Shown in pieces: positions 11,255-22,065 of a DNA stretch of 64,000 nucleotides; the stretch's first letter is position 1, and the number at the start of each line of letters is the position of its first letter. Source of the stretch: Rana temporaria (taxonomy: Eukaryota > Chordata > Amphibia > Anura > Ranidae). Below the pieces are notes generated by a model. It ran no database searches. It saw nothing but the letters and a program-made list of their open reading frames with translations, and was not told where the DNA came from. Position numbers and translations under genes: made by a program. The stretch is taken from positions 334,137,952 to 334,201,951 of the forward strand of contig NC_053491.1 of the NCBI RefSeq assembly GCF_905171775.1, in the 5' to 3' direction.

Positions 11255-11790
11255 GATGTAGCTACATAAACTGTAAAAATGGTACGAGTAATACCAACTG
11301 GTAGCAAAAGCAGTCATAAAAACATGTAGCTAAGTATGATACTGGTATAAAAATGTGTACAACGATACCACTGCTGAATCCAGATGAGGAGGGGTTAACA
11401 TCAGTCCGTCAGCATGTAGATGTCTCATGAAGGGAACTATCACAACTCCCAGTGGATGGCTGTAGAATCCCAGGTTGATAGAGGGAAGTGTAACAGCCCT
11501 TGCGTGTGGCAGATAGTAAGGTCCTGCCGGCATGCAGATATGAAGGCACAGCAAAGGAGCCCTTCAGATGGACACGGCAAGCCCCATCGGTGTTCGTGAT
11601 GTGACCGGTTCGCCGACGAAATTCCCTGAAGACCCAGAAGCCAGGGGAGAGTTGAGTACCGATCAAAAGAATTTTGATCGATCAAAAAAATTTAACAATT
11701 AATCGAGAAATTAATAGTTAATTTCCATAGCCCTACTCTAAACATGTTGATGCTCTTTTGATTGCCTCACCCTTACTAGCAGAAAGTCAT

Positions 11791-12707
11791 TGTAATGGTC
11801 ACCACCGTTTACGATATTCCCATTCCATCAACCCACGACAGCTTATCTGACACTCCACAATCTCGCAGACACGATCCATCCCATTTCCCAAATAACAGAG
11901 ACACAAGCTCTAGTTACTGGTTTCAAAATGTATGAACGCTTTTAATGGTATCTTAGCTTTCTTATATACAGTACAGCATGTTAAAGTTAATCACAGGGAC
12001 AAAGAACTCTCCATCCACACAGCACACCATGGGGGGCTTCAATACACCTTCTCTTAGACAATGACATCCAGTTGAGCTAATCATTAGTCATCCCCCAGAC
12101 GTCCCGTCTCCGATACTAAGTGATTCACCTGCATAATACACATTTCTATGTCAGACGTTTTGGCATCGATTTAACATGACCTAATTACTACAGCTGAGAA
12201 GTCAGACGTTATGACTTTCACCTGCTATTCCTATCACATAGTATCATCAAAAAACTTTTCACACAAACACATTCCTTTACTAAACATAATTGACATGCTA
12301 ATTCCCTACCCCTGTAAGGAGAGATCTGACCTTTAGACTGCTAACTCACAACACATATCTATCATCAATAGCATCTTCACACAAACAGTGTTATTAGCAT
12401 ACATAATGAAAGGTCTTGGAGAAGACCCAATTAACACCTCAAAAGCATGTGTCCCCACATTGAATGAAAACACTCCACTGACCTGATGGGGTCAGAATAA
12501 CCAACTTGTAACATCTCAAGATATCCTGCAATATATGAAGTATCATTAATGTCCCATCTCATGTAATTTATAATTAATATTTCCCAGTCACCCTATGCCC
12601 AAAAGGGGCACAGGATGACCCTAGACCCAAGAGTCATTAGTGACACTGGCACAGGAGTACCCCTCATCCTTCAAAAGTCTCTGGGCGTCATGGGTCATTC
12701 TATTACA
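11791..12707 (-). mobile_element. Solo LTR, same family as 7352-8164 (antisense)
   Basis: Terminal TGTAATGGTC (left) and TATTACA (right), with a perfect 5-bp TSD GTCAT at 11786-11790 and 12708-12712. On the minus strand a TATA-like TATATAAG precedes an ATTAAA signal, in the same order as in the sense copy. It shares the motif for 'gggtcatcctgtgcccc' near its 5' end with the sense LTR. No internal sequence is attached, so it is a solo LTR of an endogenous retrovirus-type element. Five-base duplications occur in several ERV and Gypsy groups. Confidence 0.88.
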
Positions 12708-12712
12708 GTCAT

Positions 12713-13494
12713 ATCTGAACCTTTTAGCAATGGTGTGGTGCTTCGGTTCTTAGCTTTGTTATATTAGAGGGCTGGCAGCTGGACATGATTTTGGTTCCAT
12801 AGAAAGAAATAGAAAAAAAAACACGAAGATTTAAGTGCCTCTGTAAGACATTTTAAACCCTAATTTCTCCACAAAGCTTATAGTTACAGAACTAAATGAA
12901 GGCTTCTTTTAAGGTGCTTTTACCGCTTGTCTGTTGACAAAGGAGCAGGACTTGCCAATACATCCAAGTGCGCCCACTCACGAAACGCGTCCATTTTTGG
13001 CGACGTCATCCCCTACAGCCTGTTTTTCCTTATGTTCCAAGCCTCGTTTTGAGGCAGCCTTCCGGAGCCAACGTTTCCATCTGTCGGAAGAGACATCGCT
13101 GACATCTAGAAACGTACATTACCATAGACTAGGGAACGTCACCCTGACATCATATACCATGCCTGTAACTTCCACTCATGTGAGTTGATTAACTTTTCAT
13201 GTTTATTAAAAGCTTATGTTAAAAACAACTGCACCCAGAGGCGCCTCTCTCCTTGTGTTTGTTTGCAGTCTGTGGAATATGGTTTTCATCCTATTATGAC
13301 GGCAGCCCTGCTTGCATCCTTTGGATGTTTTTCAACCCCTTGCATCACTTCAACATAGACTTTCCCAGACTGTGTATACATCTTACGGTCAGATCATTGA
13401 TCTAATATAGAATATGATTTTTATTGCAGAGTTGCATTGGCACATATGTGATTTCTGAGTTGTTGCGCCTTCACTTGTTTTATTATCTTCTTTC
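12713..13494 (+). mobile_element. Possible Penelope-like 3' region fragment
   Basis: From about 12880 the sequence carries 'cactcacgaaacgcgtcc' and a CpG-rich block, then 'tcatgtttattaaaagc', and ends around 'gttgcgccttcacttg' followed by T-rich DNA. The order parallels 10600-11254 of the Penelope-like element (gtaacgcgt, 'tttcattaaacg', 'tttgcgctgcac'). There is no ORF. The assignment is by analogy and the borders are soft. Confidence 0.4.
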
Positions 13495-14319
13495 TGGGGA
13501 ACTGTTGCCAAAGTGTCTGGGTGGGTGCTGACCTGAGTCACCTGGGCTTGTCTAGGTGACTACATCTTAATTAGCATTCTGTTTAATAAAGATCACTGTT
13601 TATGTTTGTTAGCTGTTCCTTAGATGTACTGATGATTAGATTGCTGTTTACAGTTTGTATTGTTTTATGTGATCAAGCTCTTACCTGATTTTGTGTGGTA
13701 TACAGTATATCCTGTGTGAATTTACAATAAAGTCAGTCCCAGTTTGCACCTAAGCTAGTGCCGTCTTGTTCTTGGGTGCAAGTCTCGGCTATAATACCTG
13801 GTTTCTAGTTCCAGAGTAGAGGAAGCTGTATCTCAGCAGAAGCACCAAGGTTGGGTACCAGGCGGTCCATCACGCTTACTTATTGCTTTGCTTCTCTATG
13901 TTTTATAAATTCAGGTCAGCCTTCAGATTTCCACCTATTAGTTAGGTTGCCACCATTCTACTTTTATTCTGTACCCTTTAGTAATAATGGTATGGATATG
14001 GGTTTTTCTATACTTATCTTTTTTTATAATATTGATGTCTTTTATATTTTTAGTACTGTATAGGTTTGTATCTGGGTTACAACCTTCTGGAAGATGCTTT
14101 ATAGTATATGTATGGCCTTATTTCATGCCTATTTTGATGAATGTGATGGTCATGTTCGCTGCTCTATTCCGTTTGGAGAGTACCTATGCGTTATATGTTT
14201 AAAAGTGCGACCCATTGTCATTTTTATGTCTCTATTACTATTATGATGGTTGTATGTATATACTACGGCTTTTTTTTCCTGTTCTGTGTATACAATGCAT
14301 AAGACTAAATAAAAAGAGA
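13495..14319 (+). repeat. LTR-like segment followed by unassigned T-rich DNA
   Basis: About 13502-13860 starts tgttgccaaagtg, contains 'tttacaataaagtcag' (AATAAA signal) and a 'ggtaccaggcggtccatca' end. This is the shape of an LTR, but no TSD was found. From 13870 to 14319 the DNA is T-rich without recognised ends and finishes with 'actaaataaaaagagatt', which resembles a LINE tail. Both readings are tentative. Confidence 0.3.
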
Positions 14320-14323
14320 TTAA

Positions 14324-14823
14324 AGGGGTTGTAAAGGTAAAAAATGTTTTTCCTAAATAGCTTCCTTTAACTTAGTGCAGTCCTCCTTCACCTACCTCAT
14401 CCTTCGATTTTTAAATGTCCTTATTTCTTCTGAGAAATCCTCACTTCCTGTTCTTCTGTCTGCAACTACACACAGTAATGCGCTGCTTTCTCCCTGGTGT
14501 GGAGTGTCATGCTCTCCCCCTCCCTTGGACCACAGGAGAGTCAGGATGCCCACTAAGACACACAGCTCCTTTCACTATCTGCAACGTAGAGAGCGTCCTG
14601 ACTCTCCTGTAGTCCAAGGGAGGGGGCAAGCATGACACTCCACACCAGGGAGAAAGCCCCGCATTACTGTGTGTAGTTAACGACAGAAGAACAGGAAGTG
14701 AGGATTTCTCAGAAGAAATAAGGACATTTAAAGGCAAAATCGAAGAATGAGGTAAGTGAAGGAGGGCTGCACTAAGGTAAAGGAAGCTATTTAGGGAAAA
14801 AAAATTGTACCTTTACAACCCCT
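14324..14823. mobile_element. Family D TTAA palindromic MITE
   Basis: Ends aggggttgtaaaggta and acctttacaacccct, flanked by TTAA at 14320-14323 and 14824-14827. The two halves are long inverted copies of each other (about 230 bp each) around a centre near 14560-14590. The TTAA duplication suggests piggyBac-type mobilisation. Frames seen in both strands are products of the palindrome. Confidence 0.85.
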
Positions 14824-14827
14824 TTAA

Positions 14828-15217
14828 AGCGGAGGTCCACCCGTTTTTCTTTTAAAAGCCAGCAGCTACAAATACTGCAGCTACTGACTTTTAAAAAAAT
14901 GGACACTTTCCTGTCCAGCACGCCCGCAATGTCAGCAGACGAGGCTGAGCAAACGCTCGGTCCTTGGCTGCTTCCGCCGCCATCCGCGCCGCGCTGTCAC
15001 TGGTATCCGCTCTCTCCTGGGAACAGTGTTTTCCAGAAGACAGCGAGGGTGTGACGTCACGAGGCTGGACTCACCGCGGGAGTCAGAACCCGTAAGTGGT
15101 GCAAATACCTGTCTCATACAGGTGTCTGCACCCCCCTCCCCCCTGAAAGGTGCCAAATGTGACACCGGAGGGAGGGATCCAAAAAGCGGAGGTTCAATTT
15201 TTGTGTGAACCTACGCT
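14828..15217. mobile_element. Family E TTAA MITE, copy 1, abutting family D
   Basis: Ends agcggaggtccac and gtgaacctacgct, with TTAA at 14824-14827 and 15218-15221. The left TTAA is the same one that closes the family D copy, so one element landed exactly in the other's target duplication. A short hairpin (agccagcagctac / gcagctactgac) lies near 14857-14893. Confidence 0.82.
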
Positions 15218-15221
15218 TTAA

Positions 15222-16055
15222 GCATACAAATTATGATTTCACACTGCTAGGAAGTGGCAACCAAATATTTAAAGAGGAAAGGTGAGTGCTACATTATTTT
15301 CACCTTCTCCACAGCATTCTGCTCTTGTTTCACATGTGGCCGATTCATTTTAAACTATAATCGTTATCATTTGTAACTGTATGCGCCATTCTGACACTGC
15401 ATCTCATCCTTTCCTACACACTTCAAACCTGCTTGTTCACTTACTGCACAGTCACTTTTATCTATAGAGGAATCTGTTTGAAGCTGCAAGTGATATCCTC
15501 TGGAAATCATTAAGAAATTGTTTTTCTGTTCTTCGTCTGATGACTTTGATATGAGTTATCGTGCAGGCTGCACACCTGGTGGGTGTTGCTGAATTTCTGG
15601 AGCGTTGTGCAATGTTCATGAGATGTATGTACATGTGCCTTTCTGACAAAATGTTAGCACAGTCTGTGAGAATGTTGTCAGCTATTTACATGTTTGACAT
15701 ATTACTTCATGTTTGGCCTGCACACCATGCTAGGAGTGGTGAACTAGAGCACACGAGAAAAGGGTTGAGTAACCTTGGACAAAAGTGAGATGTTCAAATT
15801 TGCCACTTTGGGAATGAAGTATTACATAATGTTGTTTTCAAGTAACCCAAATGCTTTGTAATATATTGGTTTGAAATTAGTTATTTCATCCTCATCTTGT
15901 CTCCCATGCCTTGTGTCCACGTGGCTTATGAAATTACCACTCTGTACTGGGTCCTTAGTCAACACAATTGTCAGCTTATAGCAGTTGGTCAGAATCAAAC
16001 TTTCTTTATCTTTCTTTCATCTGCCAGGACAGCTGGTTACTGTGAAATGCCTAAA
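15222..16055. other. Unassigned sequence
   Basis: No terminal repeats or coding evidence noticed. Confidence 0.4.
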
Positions 16056-16101
16056 GGCCCGTACACACAATCGGAATTTTTGACAACAATTGTCCGACGG
16101 A

Positions 16102-16479
16102 CAGGGGTGGACTGACAACTCATGGGGCCTGCCGGCCAATAGGAGATTGTGGGGCCCCCGGGCAATAGGAGATTAAGGGGCCCCCGGGCAATAGGAGATT
16201 AAGAGGCCCCCGGGCAATAGGAGATTAAGTGGCCCCCGGGCAATAGGAGATTATGGGGCCACACAGTATACACACACACATACAGTATACATACACAGAC
16301 ACACAATATACACACACAGTATACACACACTGAAAGGGTACTGGAGAGGCGGGGCAGCTATAATCTTGCGATTTTTTTAAAAACACAGATTTTTACATAC
16401 TGTCTCTAAGGCTGGCAACCCTGATGTGGCATGGGGCCCTCGGGCAGTGCCCTAATGCCGAATGGTCAGTCCGCCCCTG
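16102..16479. mobile_element. hAT element 3 with an internal minisatellite
   Basis: Ends caggggtggactgac and gtcagtccgcccctg. The 8-bp flanks are CCGACGGA (16094-16101) and CCGACGGG (16480-16487), one mismatch. The CAGGGGTGGACTGAC end is a classic hAT terminus. No transposase. Confidence 0.85.
16134..16258 (+). repeat. Minisatellite, about 27-bp unit, 4-5 copies
   Basis: Tandem units built on gggcaataggagatta separated by ggcccccg, differing at one or two positions. It is followed by a CA-rich, 'cagtatacacacac' stretch to about 16330. Confidence 0.85.
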
Positions 16480-16690
16480 CCGACGGGCCTGTTTTAACGG
16501 ACAACCCGACCATGTGTACACTCCATCGGACAAACTTTTTTGCTTTTTCATCGGACAAATGTTTGCTGTGAGAACAGACAAACTTTCCGGTTAGAAATGT
16601 CCTACGTCGGCTAATCCGATCGTGTGTACACAAATCCATCCGATTTTTTGCTTGCATATGATCGAATTATGGAAGTCAACAGAGGCTTCT

Positions 16691-17384
16691 GCTAATTTAC
16701 TAAGCTCTGGAGCAACTCCATTGCATTTCTCTCTCTCTCTATGCAAAGAGAAAAAAAAACTACAGGTTACTGTGATAATAATAATAATAATAATAATAAA
16801 AGAAATGTAATAATTAAAAAATGTCTAGATCAGGGTTTAAACTAGGTCAGTGCCAGAGTTAGTGTTTGGGTCAAGGTCAGGCTCAAAGGTCATGGTCAGT
16901 GTATTTTGGGCAGGATTTTTTTTTTAAAGCATTTTTTAAATTAGTCTCAGTTAGTATCAGTGTCAGTGGGTTTTAGGTAGGATAAAACAAAAAAAGCGAA
17001 ATGCTTACTATTGTTTTTGGGCTATACTATGGGTATATACAACAACTTACATGCACATATCACTGCAATTGTCTAGAGCAGGAGAATTTATTTTGGGTTG
17101 TTCTTTGGTGGTAGGTTATAGTAGTAAGTAACAAGAAATATACAGCTAAATTAAAAATATATATATATATTTTTACTATTTTTGGCCAGCTTTCCTATGA
17201 TAATAAAAAAAACAACCAGCATATATCCATTACCATTCACCACCAAATAAAAGCCCAATTTGTCCTGAAAAAAAAAAGGTATAATCTACCTGGATGCACA
17301 AAGTAGTTGTGATGATATATACAGTTTTACTAACACATGTCAAAATTGCTAAATTGTGCTTATGCATTTACATTTTTTTTAGCC
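16691..17384. other. Unassigned, with (TAA)n at about 16773-16799
   Basis: A run of ATA/TAA triplets about 27 bases long and short AT-rich stretches. Nothing else recognised. Confidence 0.4.
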
Positions 17385-17387
17385 TTA

Positions 17388-17806
17388 GGCCTTGTACACA
17401 CGGTCGGACTAAACCGATGTGACTGGTCCGTCGGACCGTTTTCATCGGTTCACCTCTGAAGTGCCGTACGGCCTGATATGTGTACACACCGTCAGTCCAA
17501 AATCCGATCAGGTCAGAACGCGGTGACGTCAAACACACGACGTGCTGAATAAAACGAAGTTCAATGCTTCCAAGCATGCGTCGACTTGATTCTGAGCATG
17601 CGCAGGTTTTGAACCGATGCTTTTCTGTACTAACCATCGGTTTGGTGCGATGGGGCAGCGGTCCATCGGTTCGGTTTTGAAGCATGTTTTAAAATTTTGG
17701 ACCGAAGGAAAACAGACCGATGGCCTATACACACGGTTGGTTTGGTCCGATGAAACTGAACTTCGGTTCATTCTCATCGGTTTGGTCCGACCGTGTGTAC
17801 GGGGCC
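17388..17806. mobile_element. Family A MITE, copy 3
   Basis: Ends ggccttgtacacacggtcgg and ccgaccgtgtgtacggggcc, flanked by TTA on both sides (17385-17387, 17807-17809). The interior has ggtgacgtcaaacac, aagttcaatgcttccaagc and a gagcatgcgcagg block shared with copies at 33792, 45288 and 48450. A perfect TGACGTCA lies at about 17523. Non-coding. Confidence 0.85.
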
Positions 17807-17809
17807 TTA

Positions 17810-18409
17810 GGTGTAAAGGGGTTAACAACATCTGTCATGGGAGACCCCAGGATACATTTGGCTATTGAAATGGGTATACTGGTCTAGTATTCACAAATGT
17901 TTGGCCATGTACATAGTTTGTGTACTAAAAGGGGTACTTCATATGAGTTCAGGATTATTTCTGTTTCTTTTTAAAAAGATGATCAGCTTAGATAAACCAT
18001 CAGTAATTTAATATTATTTCTACTACTGCATGTATGCACAGCAATACATATGGGTCGGTGGTTAAAAGCACAGGGGTACATTTAAAAACAATTAAACAGG
18101 CATTAAGTAGTTCTAAAAATGAGGCAATCTACACCAGGATTACGAGGCTTAATAGGGGTGCAAGAATGTTTAAATTACACAACCTTAGTGTTCTTTATGT
18201 TTTGGCCACTGGGTGGTGCTACTTTATTTAGGCAAAATATACTGTACCCTTTTAACATAATGTAAATAAACCAAACAAAAAGAGTAATGATAAACAATGA
18301 TATTTAACAAATAAAAACAGGGACAAAAAAAATAATAATGAATTAAATAATAATAATAATAATAAATAAATTATTTATCAGTGTTCATCAACAGTCTCTC
18401 CTTCAACGG
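17810..18409. other. Unassigned AT-rich sequence
   Basis: Contains 'aataataat' runs near 18330-18370. No repeat ends or genes recognised. Confidence 0.4.
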
Positions 18410-18413
18410 TTAA

Positions 18414-18869
18414 AGGAGAACTATACCCAAAGCTCATTTGGCTGTACTCCTCCTATGGATCACAGGAGTTTTGCACTCCTGTGATCCATACTGTGACTGA
18501 AGTCTACTCCCTACACCAATGTCAGTCCAGGCACCTCATCATCACGAGTCACGGCCACAGAGTCTGAATCCGCCAGGTGCCTGGACTGACACCCGGCTCA
18601 GCCTCCCAGAGAGCCAATGAGAACCTGAGATGAACGCTCTGCCTTCACATCCCAGCACTCCAGTGAACGAGGAGGGGGAAGAGCAGAGAGCTATGGCTGA
18701 CAGTCTACAACTCTCTGCTCACGGAGCTCTGAAAACTGAGTGATTGGTGGCATTCGATCGCTCAGTTCTCAGTGAAGAAACCCCCGGGGGACAGCTGCAG
18801 CATCAGACCCATGCTGCATCCACCTAGGTAAGTATGATGGAGGAAAAAAAATAAACCTTTACTTCTCTT
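18414..18869. mobile_element. TTAA MITE (family K)
   Basis: Ends aggagaactatac and ttacttctctt, flanked by TTAA at 18410-18413 and 18870-18873. Inside are a 16-bp perfect hairpin (tatggatcacaggagt and its complement, about 18454-18490) and an inverted pair gtcagtccaggcacct / aggtgcctggactgac. No ORF. Confidence 0.75.
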
Positions 18870-18873
18870 TTAA

Positions 18874-19410
18874 ACTATTTTGTAATGAAAGGAATGTGCG
18901 TAATAAAAACTGATATTATTCATGATCACTTAAAATATGACGTAAACTGTGTAAAATTTGAAAGTACAATGCGCACACAATAGAAATATGTGTCATCTGT
19001 AGAGCCGAAAGTGACTCATTTACTGTGCTGACAGCGTTTTGTTTGCTCTCTTCCCCAGAACAAAGTTATTTTCCGTTTTCTCATATTTTAATGTGTAAAT
19101 GAAAGATGTTTACACTCCACATTGTTCAAATTGACTTAAGCCATTTGCAGTCTATAAAGAGTGACACGGCAAGAAATTGTCAAGTGAAGTGCTGAAGGGA
19201 GAGTGTTATAATAGAACCCACCTGCCAGGCCTAGAAAAAGATCTAAGCACCATTATTTTGCAGAGACAGTCCTTGGATTTTAGCTTTAAACTCGGAAATG
19301 TTTTTAGAAAGTTTTACAGCAAAATTCTTATTTTCCTCAATGTTGTGTTCAGATTTTACCATGTTCATACCATGATGACTGCCTTAAACATAAACCCTTT
19401 TGCAGCAGAC
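18874..19410. other. Unassigned sequence
   Basis: No recognised features. Confidence 0.4.
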
Positions 19411-20844
19411 ACACGACCATTTTTAATGGTCTTGAAAAGTTTTTTTCAACTCGATTATTGTTAAATCGGCTTTCCCTACACACGATCGTGAAAAAAAAAA
19501 TGCTCTAGCAAAGCACGGTGACGTACAACACATACGATGGCACTATAAAAGGGAAGTTCCATTTGGATGGCACCACCCTTTGGGCTGATTTTGTGTTAGT
19601 AAAAGACGATTTGCGCTTTTCAGTCTGTTACAGCGTGATGAATGTGCTTACTCCATTACGAACGCTAGTTTTACCAGAATGAGCGCTCCCGTCTCATAAC
19701 TTGCTTCTGAGCATGCGTGTTTTTTTCACGTCATTAACCACTTAAGACCCGGACCTTTAGGCAGGTAAAGGACCTGGCCAGTTTTTGTGATTCGGCACTG
19801 CGTCGCTTTAACTGACAATTGAGCGGTCGTGCGACATGGCTCCCAAACAAAATTGGCGTCCTTTTTTCCCCACAAATAGAGTTTTCTTTTGGTGGTATTT
19901 GATCACCTCTGCGTTTTTTATTTTTTGCGCTATAAACAAAAATAGAGCAACAATTTTGAAAAAAATTCAATATTTTTTACTTTTTGCTATAATAAATATC
20001 CCCCAAAAACATATAAAAAAAAATATTTTCCTCAGTTTAGGCCGATACGTATTCTTCTACCTATTTTTTGTAAAAAAAAATCGCAATAAGTGTTTATCGA
20101 TTGGTTATGCGCAAAATTTATAGCGTTAACAAAATAGGGGATAGTTTTATTGCATTTTTATTTTTATTTTTTTACTACTAATGGCGGCAATCATCGATTT
20201 TTTCGTGACTGCAACATTATGGCGGACACTTCGGACAATTTTGACACATTTTTGGGACCATTGTAATTTTCACAGCAAAAAATGCATTAAAAATTGCAGT
20301 TTGGGAGTTAACCACAAGGGGGTGCTGGAGGGGTTAAGTGTGACCTCATCTGTGTTTCTAACTGTAGGGGGGTGTGACTGCAGGTGTGATGTCATTGATT
20401 GTGGTTCCCTATATTAGGGAACACACGATCGATGACGGCGCCACAGTGAAGAACGGGGAAGCTGTGTTTACACACAGCTCTCCCCGTTCTTCAGCCCCGT
20501 TCTTCAGCTCTGGGACTCCAGTGGTGATCGGGTCCGCGGGTCCTGCGGCCGCGGTCACGGAGCTTCGGACCGGGTCGCGGGCTGGGCACTTCAAGAGGAC
20601 GTACATGTACGTGCTTGTGCCCAGCCGTGCCATTCTGCTGACATATATGTGCAAGAGGCGGTCCTTAAGTGGTTAAAGCCCACACACAACCATTTTATAT
20701 GACGTTAAAAACAACAACGTGAAAATTTAGAGCATGTTCTAAATTTTTAATGGCCATTTTTTACGTTCGTGAAAAAATGCTTTGGAGCTCACACACGATC
20801 GTTTTTAATTTTACATCCCGAAAAACTGTTGTGTGTACGCGGCA
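19411..20844. mobile_element. Family A MITE, copy 4, split by a TTAA element
   Basis: Right end gttgtgtgtacgcggca then TTA; left end degraded (gcagcagacacacgacc). The interior 'aaagcacggtgacgtacaac' and 'actataaaagggaagttcc' matches the uninterrupted copy at 30555-31118. The 30.5-kb copy therefore serves as an empty-site reference for the insertion at 19738-20672. Confidence 0.75.
19738..20672. mobile_element. Family C TTAA element nested in a family A MITE
   Basis: Ends ccacttaagacccggacc and ggtccttaagtgg, flanked by TTAA at 19734-19737 and 20673-20676. Length 935 bp. The left half is AT-rich with poly-A runs; the right half is GC-rich with inverted blocks around gaacgggg. The short frames are not like a transposase. 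piggyBac-like by TSD. Confidence 0.85.
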
Positions 20845-21314
20845 TTAAAGCAAAACTCCTGGATCTGTGGTTCTACATTGCTCATTTCCACTTCCCCATC
20901 AACTAAATGGAATAATTCTGCAAACATGTTTAGAATTTATTTTTTATTTTTGTGACTTAAAAAGTATTTTATTTGATGATTATGTGACTTCCCAGGTCCC
21001 TCCAGATGCCTTTATCCGGCCCTTGGGGCACTATTCATCCCACTAATATGAGACACCATTCTGTCCTCTAACACCAAAAATGGGGCAAAATTCTTGCCAG
21101 TGATACCAACAATGGGGCACTATTTCTCCCACAGATACCAACAATGGTGCACTATTCCTCCCCCTAATACCAAAGATGGAGCACTGTTTACTCCCACTGA
21201 TGGGAAGGAAGGAAAACCCGTTTGTCGTCCCATGTGGAAAAGGGTTAGCAGCTTCCACAGGAACATTGGCATTGTGGCTGGTGAGGACCATTAGGTGAGC
21301 TTATGAAGCAAGAA
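20845..21314. repeat. Unassigned sequence with a degenerate minisatellite at 21045-21200
   Basis: At 21045-21200 about four imperfect units of roughly 33 bp are visible, each with taccaacaatggggcac or similar. The flanks are unassigned. Confidence 0.5.
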
Positions 21315-21790
21315 ACCTGGAACCACCATCAAATGTGAGAGCTCACTCGACAAGGAGCCTGGCGGCATCGTGGGTAGAGTTCAGGGATGAATCCCCAGAA
21401 ATAATATGCAAAGCTGCAACGTGGTCTACAAATAGAACACGTTGGATTCACTATAAAGTAGATCCAGCAGCCTTAATTACTATACAGTTTGGTCGTTTTC
21501 TAATGACCGGAGTCGATAATTAATAAAATACCCTCTCTTGTGGTTTTTGTGGGCGTGCTACATTCCAGCGTTTGCTGTCATGCTTGTGTTGTTATACTTA
21601 CCTGACGGTAATTTTTCTTTCCTGTTGCACTAGCACGGCAGCATAAAGGTCCGAGAATGCCACCTGGGGGGAGGAGACTCATTTATATATAGTATAATCA
21701 GTCCTGATTGGGTGAAGGGCGGAGCCTATATCTGTAAGTGTATGCTGTCATGCTTATGCATCAGGAAAGGAAAATTACCATCAAGTATAT
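21315..21790 (+). mobile_element. DIRS element 3' fragment (tyrosine recombinase C-terminus)
   Basis: The frame at 21335-21523 reads AHSTRSLAASW...ICKAATW, the HxxR-type C-terminal part of a DIRS tyrosine recombinase. It parallels the AHSTRGMAASW...ICRAASW segment at 36964-37377. Downstream, 21590-21625 (tatacttacctgacggtaat) and 21757-21795 (aggaaaggaaaattaccatc) form an inverted pair like the DIRS terminus at 36674-36926. RT, RNase H and the N-terminal recombinase are missing, so this is a 5'-truncated relic. Confidence 0.8.
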
Positions 21791-21808
21791 ATAACATTTT
21801 TAGTTTTA

Positions 21809-22061
21809 AGGCTCTGTTTACACATGATGCGGCCGTGGCTCACAGTGTGTCCCTGTTCACCGATTCAGGTGTGAATCAGGTCCAAATTTTTGCCTGAATT
21901 CGCACCTGGACCAGGAGACGCAGAGAACCCTTTCCAAATGCGGACTACGGCCATCCCAGATCTGTGTGAACTGGCACCATTGAGAGCCGGTCACACTCTA
22001 CTGTCATGAGAATTGGATGTGGAGAAATCCACATCCAATTGGCATATATGTGAACCTGGCC
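21809..22061. mobile_element. Family H short MITE
   Basis: Ends aggctctgtttacacat and atatgtgaacctggcc, flanked by TTA on both sides (21806-21808 and 22062-22064). About 253 bp, non-coding. It abuts the next TTAA element. Confidence 0.6.
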
Positions 22062-22065
22062 TTAA

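Larger units (their letters stand above)
8898..11735. mobile_element. hAT element 2, split by a Penelope-like element
   Basis: Ends tagggctgttactg and catagcccta, flanked by perfect 8-bp duplications CTCTAAAC (8890-8897 and 11736-11743). Both ends are rich in attaatcgat motifs. Removing the Penelope-like insert at 9182-11254 leaves about 765 bp, a non-autonomous hAT with no transposase frame. Confidence 0.88.
16056..16690. mobile_element. Family A MITE, copy 2, split by a hAT MITE
   Basis: Left end ggcccgtacacacaatcgg. It resumes after 16487 with further blocks ending in 'ccgatcgtgtgtacac' at about 16617-16632. The expected final ggccc end is missing, so the right side is truncated or internal. 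Interrupted at 16102-16479. Confidence 0.6.

Noticed and set aside
7352..12707. A provirus flanked by the two LTRs
   Set aside because: The LTRs point in opposite directions, one has its own TSD, and the DNA between them is a hAT with a Penelope-like insert, not retroviral genes.
14375..14737. Similar 60-86 residue frames on opposite strands (ISSEKSSLPVLLS)
   Set aside because: The two arms of the family D palindrome give the same peptide from each strand.
16134..16258. CRISPR-like array
   Set aside because: Units are contiguous without unique spacers, in a eukaryotic hAT; it is a minisatellite.
20181..20676. 78- and 100-codon frames as a transposase
   Set aside because: They lie in a 935-bp TTAA MITE, have no DDE-type motif and end within palindromic sequence.
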